This document shows, one piece after another, positions 1 to 7,943 of a stretch of 25,415 nt of DNA (the first letter of the stretch is position 1; every line of letters starts with the position of its first letter). The notes below the pieces were generated by a model. The model was not told the origin of the DNA, did no database searches, and saw only the letters and a program-made list of their open reading frames with translations. The position numbers were made by a program, and so were the translations under genes. The DNA comes from CAZKFG01 sp964551985. GTDB lineage: Bacteria > Bacillota > Negativicutes > Acidaminococcales > JAISLQ01. Location: the NCBI GenBank assembly GCA_964551985.1, contig CAZKFG010000036.1, positions 1-25,415 on the forward strand, in the 5' to 3' direction.

Positions 1-1
1 T

Positions 2-250
2 ACTTTTAAAATCCCTGAAGGTACTCAACCAAACACAGTATTTCGTTTGCAAGGTAAAGGCATACCGCGTTTGCAAGGTGTAAACGGTGGTGCAAGAGGC
101 GATCAGATGGTCAAAGTAAAAGTCGTCGTGCCGAAAAATTTAACAGAAAAACAAAAAGATCTACTCAAACAATTTGCCGAAGCTAGCGGCGATAACGTAA
201 GTCCAGAAGAAAAAGGTTTTATGAAGACACTTAAAAACCTATTTAACTGA
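2..250 (+). CDS. dnaJ: Chaperone protein DnaJ, C-terminal end (5' end outside window)
   Basis: This is the last 82 residues of the Hsp40 co-chaperone that stimulates DnaK ATPase and delivers unfolded clients in the cytosol. The reading frame is open from base 2, so the start lies upstream of the window. The visible part is the second half of the C-terminal substrate-binding/dimerisation domain: the stretch FKIPEGTQ, then FRLQGKGIP and GDQMVKVKVVVP are characteristic DnaJ CTD-II motifs. A short charged tail ends in KNLFN. A TTG at 47 could be read as a start, but it lies in the middle of the conserved domain and is not the real one. prmA follows after 17 bases with its own Shine-Dalgarno, which is the usual dnaJ-prmA order in Bacillota. 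The J domain and zinc-finger region cannot be checked here. Confidence 0.95.
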   Translation, partial: TFKIPEGTQPNTVFRLQGKGIPRLQGVNGGARGDQMVKVKVVVPKNLTEKQKDLLKQFAEASGDNVSPEEKGFMKTLKNLFN

Positions 251-267
251 CGTTTGGAGTAAATGCA

Positions 268-1212
268 ATGAATTGGATGCAAATCATAGTCACAACAAGA
301 CATACAGCCACCGAAGCGGTGGCTGAAATTTTTACAGATTTAGGTTCAGGTGGCGTGGAGATTGAAGATCCACGCACGATAAATGATTATTTGAGCTCTG
401 CTATTTGGGACTATACAGATATTGAGATGCAACCTGACCTTGGCACAGATGTTGTCAAGGCTTATTTTCCTTGTGATGAACATTTAAAAGGTAAACTAGA
501 GTATCTTGATGCTGCGCTAGATGGTGTTAAAAAAACTATAGATAACGCAATACCTCAAGAGATAATATATAGCCAGATAAATGAGGAAGATTGGAGCAGT
601 TGCTGGAAAAAATATTTTCATCCGATAAGAGTGGGTGAAAAAATTATCATAAAGCCAACTTGGGAAGAATATCAAGAAAAAAAAGGCGACATTATCGTAC
701 ACTTAGACCCTGGCATGGCATTTGGTACAGGTACTCACGATACTACTTGCCTTTGTATAGAACAACTAGAAAAAGTAATAACTCCTAAAAGTACAGTATT
801 TGATGTCGGTAGCGGTTCTGGAATACTTTCGATAGTAGCAGCAAAGCTTGGTGCAGATAAGATAACTGCTATAGATATAGACAACCTTGCGGTAAAAATT
901 GCCAAAGAAAATGCACTACTTAATGGTTTGTCAGATAAGATAAAAGTTTGGCAGGGTGATTTATTAAGCGTTGTTGACGATAAAGCAAATGTCATAGTTG
1001 CCAATATAATAGCCAGTATTATCGGTGAACTTGTTTTTGACATACCTAAAAAACTATCTGATGATGGCGTATTTATCGCCAGCGGTATAATATCAGAGCG
1101 TGCTGATGAAGTGGTTGAAAAGGCGCGAAAGGCGGGTCTTAGACTTTGCGATAAGGTGCAAAAAAATGGCTGGGTTATGCTAGTTATGCGTAAGGAAATT
1201 GACAATGAATAG
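268..1212 (+). CDS. prmA: Ribosomal protein L11 methyltransferase
   Basis: SAM-dependent methyltransferase that methylates ribosomal protein L11 in the cytoplasm. The 314-aa product has the usual family length. The N-terminal ~100 residues form the L11-recognition domain (starting MNWMQIIV, with LGSGGVEIEDP). The catalytic Rossmann domain follows, with the PrmA hallmark DPGMAFGTGTH at about 147-157, SAM motif I (VFDVGSGSGILSI) at about 177-189, and NIIASIIGEL further on, corresponding to the NI(L)A motif IV. The ATG start is preceded by TTTGGAG with normal spacing. The gene overlaps rsmE by 8 bases, so the two are probably translationally coupled. Identification is secure from family motifs and from the neighbours dnaJ and rsmE. 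Confidence 0.96.
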   Translation: MNWMQIIVTTRHTATEAVAEIFTDLGSGGVEIEDPRTINDYLSSAIWDYTDIEMQPDLGTDVVKAYFPCDEHLKGKLEYLDAALDGVKKTIDNAIPQEIIYSQINEEDWSSCWKKYFHPIRVGEKIIIKPTWEEYQEKKGDIIVHLDPGMAFGTGTHDTTCLCIEQLEKVITPKSTVFDVGSGSGILSIVAAKLGADKITAIDIDNLAVKIAKENALLNGLSDKIKVWQGDLLSVVDDKANVIVANIIASIIGELVFDIPKKLSDDGVFIASGIISERADEVVEKARKAGLRLCDKVQKNGWVMLVMRKEIDNE

Positions 1213-1948
1213 ATTTTTTATAACGGATGAAATTTGTTTAGATGCTATAGTAAACATCCAAAAAAAAGACATCAATCATATAAAAAATGTTTTGCGAATG
1301 AAAAAAAATGATTTGATAACAGTTGTAAGTCAAGCAAAAGTTGCTTTAGCAGAGCTTGACGATATACAAGATGATGCTATAACTGCAAGGATAAAAGAAA
1401 TTTTGCCTGAAAATAACGAAGCGCCTATTAAGATTATTTTGGCGCAAGGTCTTAGTAAGGGCGATAAGATGGATTTTGTAGTTCAAAAAGCGGTAGAGCT
1501 CGGCGTAAGCGAGATTATCCCGCTTAATTTGCAACGCAGCGTAGTGAGTTATGATGATAAAAAATCCGAAACCAAACAACAACGATGGCAAGATATAGCC
1601 GAAGGCGCTGCTAAACAGAGTAAAAGAAATGTCATAACTTATATACATCCTGTGATGAACTTAAAAACAATGCTTGAACAAATAAGCTTTGATAAAGCGA
1701 TTGTTGCATATGAACAAGAAGGTAAACAAAGTCTAAAAGCTTGTTTAAAAAGCACTAATGCTAAGACTATTTTGTTGATAATTGGACCTGAAGGCGGTAT
1801 TACAGATAGAGAAATGCAGTTTTTGCAAGAGAATAATGCACAAAGTATAACGCTTGGCAAACGCATCTTGCGTACAGAGACTGCAGCGGTAGTGCTTACA
1901 AGTCTTGTCATGTATGAACTTGGCGATTTAGGTGGATTTTATGAGTAA
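1205..1948 (+). CDS. rsmE: 16S rRNA (uracil-1498-N3)-methyltransferase
   Basis: SPOUT-class methyltransferase that makes m3U1498 in 16S rRNA. I chose the ATG at 1205 (product 247 aa, MNRFFITDE) over the in-frame TTG two codons upstream because the AAGGA at 1192-1196 sits about 8 bases before 1205. The N-terminal PUA-like part contains HIKNVLRMKKND. The C-terminal trefoil-knot domain carries the family signatures GLSKGDKMD, IIGPEGG and LGKRILRTETA. The start overlaps the prmA stop by 8 bases and the stop overlaps the mtaB start by 8 bases, giving a tightly coupled prmA-rsmE-mtaB block. This matches the order prmA-rsmE-mtaB (yqeT-yqeU-yqeV) of B. subtilis. Confidence 0.95.
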   Translation: MNRFFITDEICLDAIVNIQKKDINHIKNVLRMKKNDLITVVSQAKVALAELDDIQDDAITARIKEILPENNEAPIKIILAQGLSKGDKMDFVVQKAVELGVSEIIPLNLQRSVVSYDDKKSETKQQRWQDIAEGAAKQSKRNVITYIHPVMNLKTMLEQISFDKAIVAYEQEGKQSLKACLKSTNAKTILLIIGPEGGITDREMQFLQENNAQSITLGKRILRTETAAVVLTSLVMYELGDLGGFYE

Positions 1949-3242
1949 AACTGTAGCATTTTATACTCTCGGTTGTAAGGTCAATCAATCTGATACAGGT
2001 GCTATGCAGCAGCTGTTTAAACAGCGTGGTTATGAGATAGTAGACTTTAAAAAATCAGCTGATGTTTATATTATCAATACTTGTATTGTGACAAATGTTG
2101 CCGAAGCTAAATCCCGTCAGATGATAAATAAAGCGATAAAACATAGCCCTAATGCCGTTGTTGCTGTTTGTGGCTGTTATCCACAGACATTTTCTGATAA
2201 GGTAAAAAGCATAAAAGGCGTGCATCTTATTGTCGGTAATGACAACAGAGCTAAAATAGTTGATTTAGTGGAAAAAGTAAAGTTATCTGGCTTTGTCGAT
2301 GCTGTTTCAATTATTAATAATAAGACAGGTTTTGAAGATTTGCTTGCAAGCAACATCGAAAACCGTACTAGGGCGTATCTTAAAGTGCAAGAAGGTTGCA
2401 ATCAGTTTTGCTCTTATTGCATAATTCCTTACGCTAGAGGTACTATGCGTTCGCGTCCATTAGATAGCATAAAGACCCAAGTGCAAGATATTGTACAAAA
2501 GGGTTTCCAAGAGATTGTTTTAATTGGTATACATTTGGGCGCTTATGGAATTGATTTAAAAACTGTAAAATTGTTCGATGCTGTTAAAACAACTTTAAAT
2601 GTAGCTGGTTTGCAGCGTTTAAGATTAGGTTCTATTGAATGTGTTGAATTGTCTGATGAACTTATTGACTTGCTAGCACAAGACAAAAGAATGTGCAAAC
2701 ATCTGCATTTGCCTTTGCAATCAGGTTGTGATGCCATATTAGAGAAAATGAACAGACCATACACAACTAGAGACTATGCTCTTTTGATAGATAAAATAAG
2801 AAAAAAAGTACCTGATATCGCTATAAGTACAGACATAATAGTTGGGTTTCCAGGTGAAACAAAAGATATGTTTAAAGACACGTGTAATTTCGTCCAAAAA
2901 ATGAATTTTAGCAAAGTGCATATATTCCCATTTTCAGCAAGACGTGGTACACCTGCATCGAATATGCAAGATAAAGTCCCTTCTAGCGAAAAAAAAATGC
3001 GTAGCTTGTTACTTGATGAAATTGCTAAACAAAAAAGTAATGATTATTTAAAAACGCAAGTTGGCAAAGAAAAAGAAATTTTATTTGAACAATTTGACAA
3101 AACAGGTAAATATATAATAGGTATGACAGATAATTATATTAAGGCGTATGTAGAAGAAAACAAAGAACTACTTGGTAAAATAGCTAAAGTTAAACTAGAG
3201 AAAATAATGGGACAGGATTTTTTTGCACAAATAATTTACTAA
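1941..3242 (+). CDS. mtaB: tRNA (N6-threonylcarbamoyladenosine-37) methylthiotransferase MtaB
   Basis: Radical-SAM enzyme that converts t6A37 to ms2t6A37 in ANN-reading tRNAs. The 433-aa product has the three MTTase-domain cysteines (Cys12, Cys48, Cys79) for one iron-sulfur cluster and the radical-SAM triad C153-x3-C157-x2-C160 (CNQFCSYC) for the other, followed by IPYARG and a C-terminal TRAM-like region. The start LGCKVNQSD and the compact N-terminal domain favour MtaB over MiaB or RimO. The ATG at 1941 is preceded by AGGTGG at 1930-1935; an in-frame GTG at 1932 is too close to that site. It overlaps rsmE by 8 bases. No terminator is visible after the gene, so the HIT gene 68 bases downstream may be co-transcribed. 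Confidence 0.94.
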   Translation: MSKTVAFYTLGCKVNQSDTGAMQQLFKQRGYEIVDFKKSADVYIINTCIVTNVAEAKSRQMINKAIKHSPNAVVAVCGCYPQTFSDKVKSIKGVHLIVGNDNRAKIVDLVEKVKLSGFVDAVSIINNKTGFEDLLASNIENRTRAYLKVQEGCNQFCSYCIIPYARGTMRSRPLDSIKTQVQDIVQKGFQEIVLIGIHLGAYGIDLKTVKLFDAVKTTLNVAGLQRLRLGSIECVELSDELIDLLAQDKRMCKHLHLPLQSGCDAILEKMNRPYTTRDYALLIDKIRKKVPDIAISTDIIVGFPGETKDMFKDTCNFVQKMNFSKVHIFPFSARRGTPASNMQDKVPSSEKKMRSLLLDEIAKQKSNDYLKTQVGKEKEILFEQFDKTGKYIIGMTDNYIKAYVEENKELLGKIAKVKLEKIMGQDFFAQIIY

Positions 3243-3310
3243 GTTTGCAGGAATTTGAAAAGATAAAGCGAAATTAATAACAGTTTATTAAATTTTATGG
3301 AGGGACGAAG

Positions 3311-3649
3311 ATGAACAATCATTGTATTTTTTGCAGGATAATATCAGGCGAATTTGAATCAACTAAAGTATATGAAGATGATAATATACTAGTTATTAAA
3401 GATATTAGTCCAGCAACGCCAGTGCATGTGCTTTTCTTGCATAAAAAACATGCAAATAGTATACTTGATGCGGATAGTAAAATGATTACAGATTTAATGT
3501 CTAAAGTACCAGAAGTGACGAAAAAACTTGGTATTGCTGAAAAAGGTTTTCGTATTGTTATAAATACAGGCGATGATGGTGGACAGACGGTAGACCACTT
3601 ACATATACATCTTTTAGGCGGACGGGAAATGCAATGGCCTCCAGGTTAA
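3311..3649 (+). CDS. HIT-family (histidine triad, HinT-like) nucleotide-binding protein
   Basis: Small cytosolic nucleotide hydrolase or transferase of the histidine triad superfamily; the HinT branch hydrolyses purine nucleoside phosphoramidates. The 112-aa length fits HinT proteins. It opens with a CIFC pair (Cys5, Cys8), often a zinc-binding knuckle in this family, and carries the triad QTVDHLHIHLLGGR with His96, His98 and His100; the middle His would be the nucleophile. The start is fixed by GGAGGG immediately upstream (3299-3304). The physiological substrate cannot be read from sequence. It lies between mtaB and rpsU, a common position in Bacillota. Confidence 0.92.
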   Translation: MNNHCIFCRIISGEFESTKVYEDDNILVIKDISPATPVHVLFLHKKHANSILDADSKMITDLMSKVPEVTKKLGIAEKGFRIVINTGDDGGQTVDHLHIHLLGGREMQWPPG

Positions 3650-3656
3650 ACAAGAG

Positions 3657-3686
3657 TTGACAAATACTATTAAAATATGGTACTAT
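3657..3686 (+). promoter_or_regulatory. Sigma-A promoter for rpsU-yqeY
   Basis: A perfect -35 TTGACA (3657-3662) and a -10 TACTAT (3681-3686) are separated by 18 bases. This lies 54-90 bases upstream of rpsU and begins just after the HIT stop codon. Transcription would start near 3692, leaving a leader of about 50 bases that can fold over the rpsU ribosome-binding site. Confidence 0.8.
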
Positions 3687-3708
3687 ACAATAGTATCTTT
3701 ACAAATAA

Positions 3709-3734
3709 CTCTCCTTAATGCGGATTACGGAGGG
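3709..3734 (+). promoter_or_regulatory. Leader hairpin touching the rpsU Shine-Dalgarno
   Basis: TCCTTAAT (3712-3719) pairs with ATTACGGA (3724-3731) around a GCGG loop with one mismatch. Further C-G/U-G pairs extend it outward to 3709/3734, into the GGAGGGGAGG ribosome-binding region (3729-3738). The pairing is visible in the sequence; a role in translational control is inference. Confidence 0.4.
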
Positions 3735-3745
3735 GAGGGATGATA

Positions 3746-3922
3746 ATGGCTGAAGTAAAAGTTGGGAAAAACGAAACATTAGACAGTGCATTACGCCGCT
3801 TCAAAAGAGCGACTCAAAAGGCAGGTGTCTTATCAGAAGTAAGAAAACGTGAGCATTATGAAAAACCAAGCGTAAAACGCAAGAAAAAATCAGAGGCAGC
3901 GAGAAAACGCAAAGTAAAATAA
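3746..3922 (+). CDS. rpsU: 30S ribosomal protein S21
   Basis: Small basic ribosomal protein of the 30S platform near the 3' end of 16S rRNA and the anti-Shine-Dalgarno. The 58-aa product starts MAEVKVGKNETLDSALRRFKR, a near-consensus S21 N-terminus, and ends in a Lys/Arg-rich tail (KRKKKSEAARKRKVK). I prefer the ATG at 3746: it lies 7 bases after AGGGGAGG, whereas the in-frame ATG at 3740 would be only one base from it and would add a non-family MI. A strong promoter lies upstream and yqeY follows after 13 bases, the standard rpsU-yqeY pair of Bacillota. Confidence 0.97.
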   Translation: MAEVKVGKNETLDSALRRFKRATQKAGVLSEVRKREHYEKPSVKRKKKSEAARKRKVK

Positions 3923-3935
3923 TCGGAGGAAAAAG

Positions 3936-4385
3936 ATGTCAACAAAGCTCCGTTTAGAAGAAGATATGAAACAAGCGATGCGTGAGCGCGAAGTAGGAAA
4001 ATTTCGCTTGTCTGTTATTCGGATGGTTAGATCTAGCATAAAAAATGCTGAAATTAATGAACGCCGTGAACTAGGCGAAGAGGATGTTTTAGGCATTTTA
4101 GCCAAAGAAGTAAAAATGCGCAAAGATGCTTTTGAAGAATTTACAAAAGCACAAAGACAAGACTTGGCAGACCAAGCACAAAAAGAAATACAAATTCTCC
4201 AGTCTTATTTACCTGCGCAATTGACTTTAGATGAACTAGAGCTACTGGTTAAAGAAGCAATAGCAGCAACTGGTAGTGCCAATGCCAAAGAGATGGGAAA
4301 AGTTATGGCTTATCTTAATCCTAAAGTAAAGGGTCGTGCTGATGGTAAACAAGTTAGCGAACTTGTAAAAAAAATGCTTAGCTAA
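3936..4385 (+). CDS. yqeY: GatB/YqeY domain-containing protein
   Basis: A 149-aa helical protein with the YqeY fold, the same tail domain found at the C-terminus of the amidotransferase subunit GatB, where it contacts tRNA. The free-standing protein has no established reaction. Visible family features are the N-terminal LRLEEDMKQAMR, the central IRMVRSSIKNAEI and KEVKMRKDA segments, LQSYLPAQLT, and the C-terminal GKVMAYLNPKVKGRADG block. The start ATG is 6 bases after CGGAGGA (3924-3930). It is co-transcribed with rpsU and closed by a hairpin terminator at 4392-4426. Confidence 0.93.
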   Translation: MSTKLRLEEDMKQAMREREVGKFRLSVIRMVRSSIKNAEINERRELGEEDVLGILAKEVKMRKDAFEEFTKAQRQDLADQAQKEIQILQSYLPAQLTLDELELLVKEAIAATGSANAKEMGKVMAYLNPKVKGRADGKQVSELVKKMLS

Positions 4386-4391
4386 TATGTG

Positions 4392-4426
4392 GAGGGAGAT
4401 GTGTTTATTAGACATCTTCCTCTTTT
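4392..4426 (+). terminator. Intrinsic terminator after yqeY
   Basis: An 11-bp stem (GAGGGAGATGT, 4392-4402, with ACATCTTCCTC, 4412-4422, one G-U pair) around a 9-base loop, followed by TTTT. Only 30 bases separate it from the nfeD start, so nfeD either depends on read-through or has a promoter overlapping the hairpin. Confidence 0.75.
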
Positions 4427-4456
4427 GAATTTTAAAACGTCAGGGGTGAATTTATA

Positions 4457-5746
4457 TTGAAAAAACTAGTCAGTACCCTGTTGATTTTTATAGTTATGCT
4501 GTTTGCTACAAATATAGCAAATGCAAACAAACAAGAAAATACAGTTGTAATAGTCGAATTAAGTGGCGAAATAGACCAAGGACAAACAGCTTTAATTGAT
4601 AGAGGGCTAAATCTTGCCCAAAAAATAAATGCCAAAGCGTTTATCTTGCAAATAGACACCTTTGGTGGTCTTGTAGCTTCAGCAACAAGCATACGCGATA
4701 AGTTGCTTCAGACAAATATTGAGACAATTTGCTATGTCAAAAACAGAGCATGGTCGGCAGGGGCACTTATTGCCATATCTTGTGATAAAATAATTATGGC
4801 GCCAGGTTCTAGTATCGGTGCTGCTGAACCAATTCCAACAACCGAGAAAACAATCGCTGCAGTAAAAGCTGAATTTGCCTCAACTGCAGAGAAAAAAGGC
4901 AAAGACCCGCTTGTAGCTCAAGCTATGGTGGACAAGACTCTTGGCTACAAGAATTATGCTCAAAAAGGACAGATACTTGCTCTTACGGCGCAGCAAGCAG
5001 TGGAAGTAGGTTATGCCCAGTTTATCTGCCCTGATAGACAAGAATTATTGCAAAAATTAGGTTTAGAAAACAGTAAGCAAGAAATAATAAATAAAACTTG
5101 GCAGGAAAATGCTATAGGCATATTAGAGTCACAAGCTGTAAAATCGGCACTTTTATCAATAATTATTCTGGCAATTTTTACAGAAGTAAAAACAGGCGGT
5201 ACAGGCTTTGGTGCAGCAGTTGCCATTGTTTGTGGTATGCTGTTATACGGCACTAGTTTTTTAGGTGGTATTGGTAGTTGGCTTGAGCCTGCCTTGTTTA
5301 TATTAGGACTTGTACTTTTAGGTGCCGAGATGTTCATACCAGGCTTTGGGATATTTGGTATTGGTGGTATAATATCTATTTTTGTTAGCTTCTTTTTAGT
5401 GCTGGGTGGTAATCAAAACGCCTTTTTCTGGTTGGCAATGAGCCTTGTTGTTTCTATTGTCTTGTTTTTCTTAGTAATAAAAAAACTGACACCGGGACTT
5501 TTTGGTAGTAGATTTATTTTAAAAAATACTGAAAGCCGCCAAGAAGGATTTAGCTCAAACCCTGATTACGAAGAATATATAGATAAGATTGGTATGACAA
5601 CAACCCAGCTAAAACCTGGCGGTACAGCCGATTTTGATGGTATGAAACTAGACGTATTGACATATGGAGAGTTTGTCCAACCAAATAAAAAAGTACAGGT
5701 CGTCAAAGTGGAAGGCAATAAATTATTTGTCAAAACAATAGATTAA
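4457..5746 (+). CDS. nfeD: Long-form NfeD membrane protein with ClpP-class serine protease domain
   Basis: Membrane protein of the NfeD1b type, which pairs with a flotillin (SPFH) partner in membrane microdomains. The 429-aa product has an N-terminal signal/anchor (KKLVSTLLIFIVMLFATNIA, about 2-21), a ClpP/SppA-like periplasm- or exterior-facing protease domain (about 28-225) with the nucleophile motif AWSAGALIA placing Ser at residue 100 and a candidate dyad lysine near 137, four to five membrane spans (about 228-345), and a C-terminal OB-fold NfeD domain (about 370-429, IGMTTTQLKPGGTADFDG). Translation starts at TTG 4457, 7 bases after AGGGGTGA; no better start fits the signal peptide. floA follows after 13 bases. 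The lysine assignment is inferred from related ST-type proteases. Confidence 0.93.
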   Translation: MKKLVSTLLIFIVMLFATNIANANKQENTVVIVELSGEIDQGQTALIDRGLNLAQKINAKAFILQIDTFGGLVASATSIRDKLLQTNIETICYVKNRAWSAGALIAISCDKIIMAPGSSIGAAEPIPTTEKTIAAVKAEFASTAEKKGKDPLVAQAMVDKTLGYKNYAQKGQILALTAQQAVEVGYAQFICPDRQELLQKLGLENSKQEIINKTWQENAIGILESQAVKSALLSIIILAIFTEVKTGGTGFGAAVAIVCGMLLYGTSFLGGIGSWLEPALFILGLVLLGAEMFIPGFGIFGIGGIISIFVSFFLVLGGNQNAFFWLAMSLVVSIVLFFLVIKKLTPGLFGSRFILKNTESRQEGFSSNPDYEEYIDKIGMTTTQLKPGGTADFDGMKLDVLTYGEFVQPNKKVQVVKVEGNKLFVKTID

Positions 5747-5759
5747 AGGAGAGATATCA

Positions 5760-6758
5760 ATGGAACTAGGAATATCAATAGCTATCGTATTATTTTCGAT
5801 TATTTTTATTATGGTGTTTTTAAACTTTTTCCCAATCGGACTTTGGATTTCTGCTGTATCAGCAGGCGCAAACGTAGGAATTGTCAATCTTGTAGGGATG
5901 AGGCTCCGACGGGTTAATCCAACTCAAATAGTGTTGCCACTTATAAAAGCCAACAAAGCTGGCTTAGAAGTAAATACAGACCAACTAGAAGCTCACTATT
6001 TAGCTGGTGGTAATGTTGATAGGGTAATAGATGCACTCATCGCTGCTCAAAGAGCCCAAATATCACTTACACTACAAAGAGCCTTTGCTATAGACCTCGC
6101 TGGTCGTGACGTGCTAGAGGCAGTACAAATGAGCGTTAATCCTAAAGTTATAGAAACTCCAGCAATATCAGCTGTTGCCAAAAATGGTATAGAGTTAAAA
6201 GTAAAAGCACGTGTAACAGTTCGTGCAAACATTGATAGACTTGTCGGCGGTGCAGGCGAGGCGACAATTATTGCGCGTGTTGGTGAAGGTATTGTAACGA
6301 GTGTTGGTTCTAAAAATTCACACATGGAAGTTTTGGAAAATCCTGACCACATTTCAAGAACGGTACTGGAAAAAGGACTTGATGCCAGCACAGCCTTTGA
6401 AATATTGTCAATTGATATAGCAGACGTTGACGTTGGGCGCAACATTGGAGCGCAACTGCTCACAGAACAAGCCGAAGCAGACAAACGCATAGCTCAAGCA
6501 AAAGCAGAAGAACGCCGTGCTATGGCAGTGGCTAAAGAACAAGAAATGAAAGCCCATACTCAAGAGATGCAGGCAAAAGTTGTAGAAGCGCAAGCACTAG
6601 TACCACAAGCACTATCAACAGCCCTAAAAGAGGGTAAACTTGGTGTTATGGACTATTATAATATGAATAACGTAATTGCTGACACTCGTATGAGAACGAC
6701 AATCGCCTCTCAAGGAGCAGAAGAAACTCCAACACAACCATTGCATGCAGGTGAATAG
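5760..6758 (+). CDS. floA: Flotillin-like protein FloA
   Basis: SPFH/band-7 scaffold protein of functional membrane microdomains, anchored at the inner face of the cytoplasmic membrane. The 332-aa product matches FloA length. It has a hydrophobic N-terminal hairpin (about 4-36, including NFFPIGLWISA), then the PHB/SPFH domain (MRLRRVNPTQIV, LEAHYLAGGNVDRVI, AIDLAGRDVLEAVQMSVNPKVIETP, AVAKNGIELKVKARVTVRANI), and an Ala/Glu-rich helical segment (TEQAEADKRIAQAKAEERRAMA) used for oligomerisation. The ATG at 5760 follows AAAGGAGAG with good spacing. nfeD upstream and a small single-span protein two bases downstream form one operon, as with yqeZ-yqfA-yqfB in B. subtilis. Confidence 0.96.
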   Translation: MELGISIAIVLFSIIFIMVFLNFFPIGLWISAVSAGANVGIVNLVGMRLRRVNPTQIVLPLIKANKAGLEVNTDQLEAHYLAGGNVDRVIDALIAAQRAQISLTLQRAFAIDLAGRDVLEAVQMSVNPKVIETPAISAVAKNGIELKVKARVTVRANIDRLVGGAGEATIIARVGEGIVTSVGSKNSHMEVLENPDHISRTVLEKGLDASTAFEILSIDIADVDVGRNIGAQLLTEQAEADKRIAQAKAEERRAMAVAKEQEMKAHTQEMQAKVVEAQALVPQALSTALKEGKLGVMDYYNMNNVIADTRMRTTIASQGAEETPTQPLHAGE

Positions 6759-6760
6759 CT

Positions 6761-7192
6761 ATGGATATAGGCGATTTTTTAAGGATTGGGATAGTTTTAT
6801 TTTTAGTCTATAATTTACTTTTTGGTAAGAAAAAGCAAGAACAAAAACAAGAGTATGAATACCCAACCTTTCCTGAAGAAGAAAAACCAGATGTTAAAAA
6901 TGAAGAAGAAAAATTAAGACAATGGCTTGAAGAAACATTCGGTGGTAAACAACCTTCTAGACAAGAGGCGGCACAAGCTAAAGTATATATAGAGCCAGAG
7001 CCGAAAATAGAGATTGAAGATAAAAAAGAAGAATTGCCAATACTACCGAAAATACCAATGCCAGCTAACCCTAAACCCAATATGCAGCTAAAACTTGGCA
7101 AAATAGGCAAGAGTCAATTAGCGCAAGCTGTTTTAATGAAAGAAATTTTAGATGCGCCACGTTCTAAACGACCGATGAACTATTATAGATAG
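6761..7192 (+). CDS. Small membrane-anchored protein of unknown function downstream of floA
   Basis: I do not recognise a characterised family. The 143-aa product begins with a single hydrophobic segment (about 6-21, FLRIGIVLFLVYNLLF) stopped by GKKK, so the bulk should be cytoplasmic. The middle (about 25-100) is very rich in Glu, Lys and Pro and looks disordered. The C-terminus carries a compact block, QLAQAVLMKEILDAPRSKRP, which resembles a tail motif (alternating LAQxxxxxEILxxPRxxRP) I associate with short hypothetical proteins of Bacillota; that memory should be checked. The start is two bases after the floA stop with AGGTGA upstream, so translation is probably coupled to floA. An adapter or partner of the NfeD-FloA scaffold is a reasonable inference only. 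Confidence 0.75.
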   Translation: MDIGDFLRIGIVLFLVYNLLFGKKKQEQKQEYEYPTFPEEEKPDVKNEEEKLRQWLEETFGGKQPSRQEAAQAKVYIEPEPKIEIEDKKEELPILPKIPMPANPKPNMQLKLGKIGKSQLAQAVLMKEILDAPRSKRPMNYYR

Positions 7193-7211
7193 CTAGGAGA
7201 TTTATATTCAT

Positions 7212-7943
7212 ATGCAAGTCGAATATTTCAAAAAATATAGCCCCAACCTTAATCGGGATATGGAATATAAAGTATACGGAACTACAGGTAAACCTGCTAT
7301 TTTCTTCCCTTCTCAAGATGGTAGGTTCTATCAGCACGAAGATTTTGGCATTATAGATGCCTGCAAAAACTTCATAGAACAAGGAAAACTAAAAATTTAT
7401 TGTGTAGATAGCATTGACTGGGAAACATGGTCGGCTTTGCATTTGCCTGCAAGACAAAGGGTAGAACAACACGAACGTTATGTCCGCTATATAATAGATG
7501 AAATAGTGCCGACAATAAAGGCACAATCGGATAAGCAAAAATTGCTCGTTGCTGGCGTTAGTCTTGGCGCATCACATGCGACCAACTTTTTCCTTCGCTT
7601 TCCAAATATTGCAGACAGCCTAATTTCGCTTAGCGGTATTTTCGGTACACAACATTTTTTTGGTGATTATATGGACAAAATTTTGTACGAAAACTCTATA
7701 ATGCAAAGACTAGAAGATTTAACAGATGAAATAATATTGAATAAATACAGAAAAAGTAAAATAGTGCTTTGCTGTGGGCAAGGTGCACATGAAGAATTAA
7801 TGCTAGATAACATCAAAAAAATGCAGCACATAATGCAAATCAAAAACATACCGGCATGGATAGACATTTGGGGCTATGATGTAGCACACGACTGGGATTG
7901 GTGGCAAAAACAACTACCATATTTTCTGGGACATATTTTATAA
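7212..7943 (+). CDS. Putative esterase (alpha/beta hydrolase, esterase-D-like)
   Basis: A 243-aa soluble alpha/beta hydrolase of the PF00756-like putative esterase group. The nucleophile elbow is GVSLGAS with Ser117; a C-terminal GYDVAHDWDWWQKQLPYF supplies the likely catalytic His226 and a Trp-rich end typical of this subgroup. Early residues IFFPSQDGRFYQHEDFG probably line the oxyanion side. There is no signal peptide, so it acts in the cytoplasm. The natural substrate is unknown. The ATG at 7212 is about 11 bases from AGGAGA. The stop codon directly abuts the cbiQ start, so the gene is transcribed together with the ECF module; no functional link is obvious. Confidence 0.85.
   Translation: MQVEYFKKYSPNLNRDMEYKVYGTTGKPAIFFPSQDGRFYQHEDFGIIDACKNFIEQGKLKIYCVDSIDWETWSALHLPARQRVEQHERYVRYIIDEIVPTIKAQSDKQKLLVAGVSLGASHATNFFLRFPNIADSLISLSGIFGTQHFFGDYMDKILYENSIMQRLEDLTDEIILNKYRKSKIVLCCGQGAHEELMLDNIKKMQHIMQIKNIPAWIDIWGYDVAHDWDWWQKQLPYFLGHIL

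Noticed and set aside
735..1205. 156-residue open frame on the - strand inside prmA
   Set aside because: It lies entirely opposite a well-supported gene, is low-complexity Ser/Ile/Leu, and has no family resemblance; the same applies to other antisense frames over known genes.
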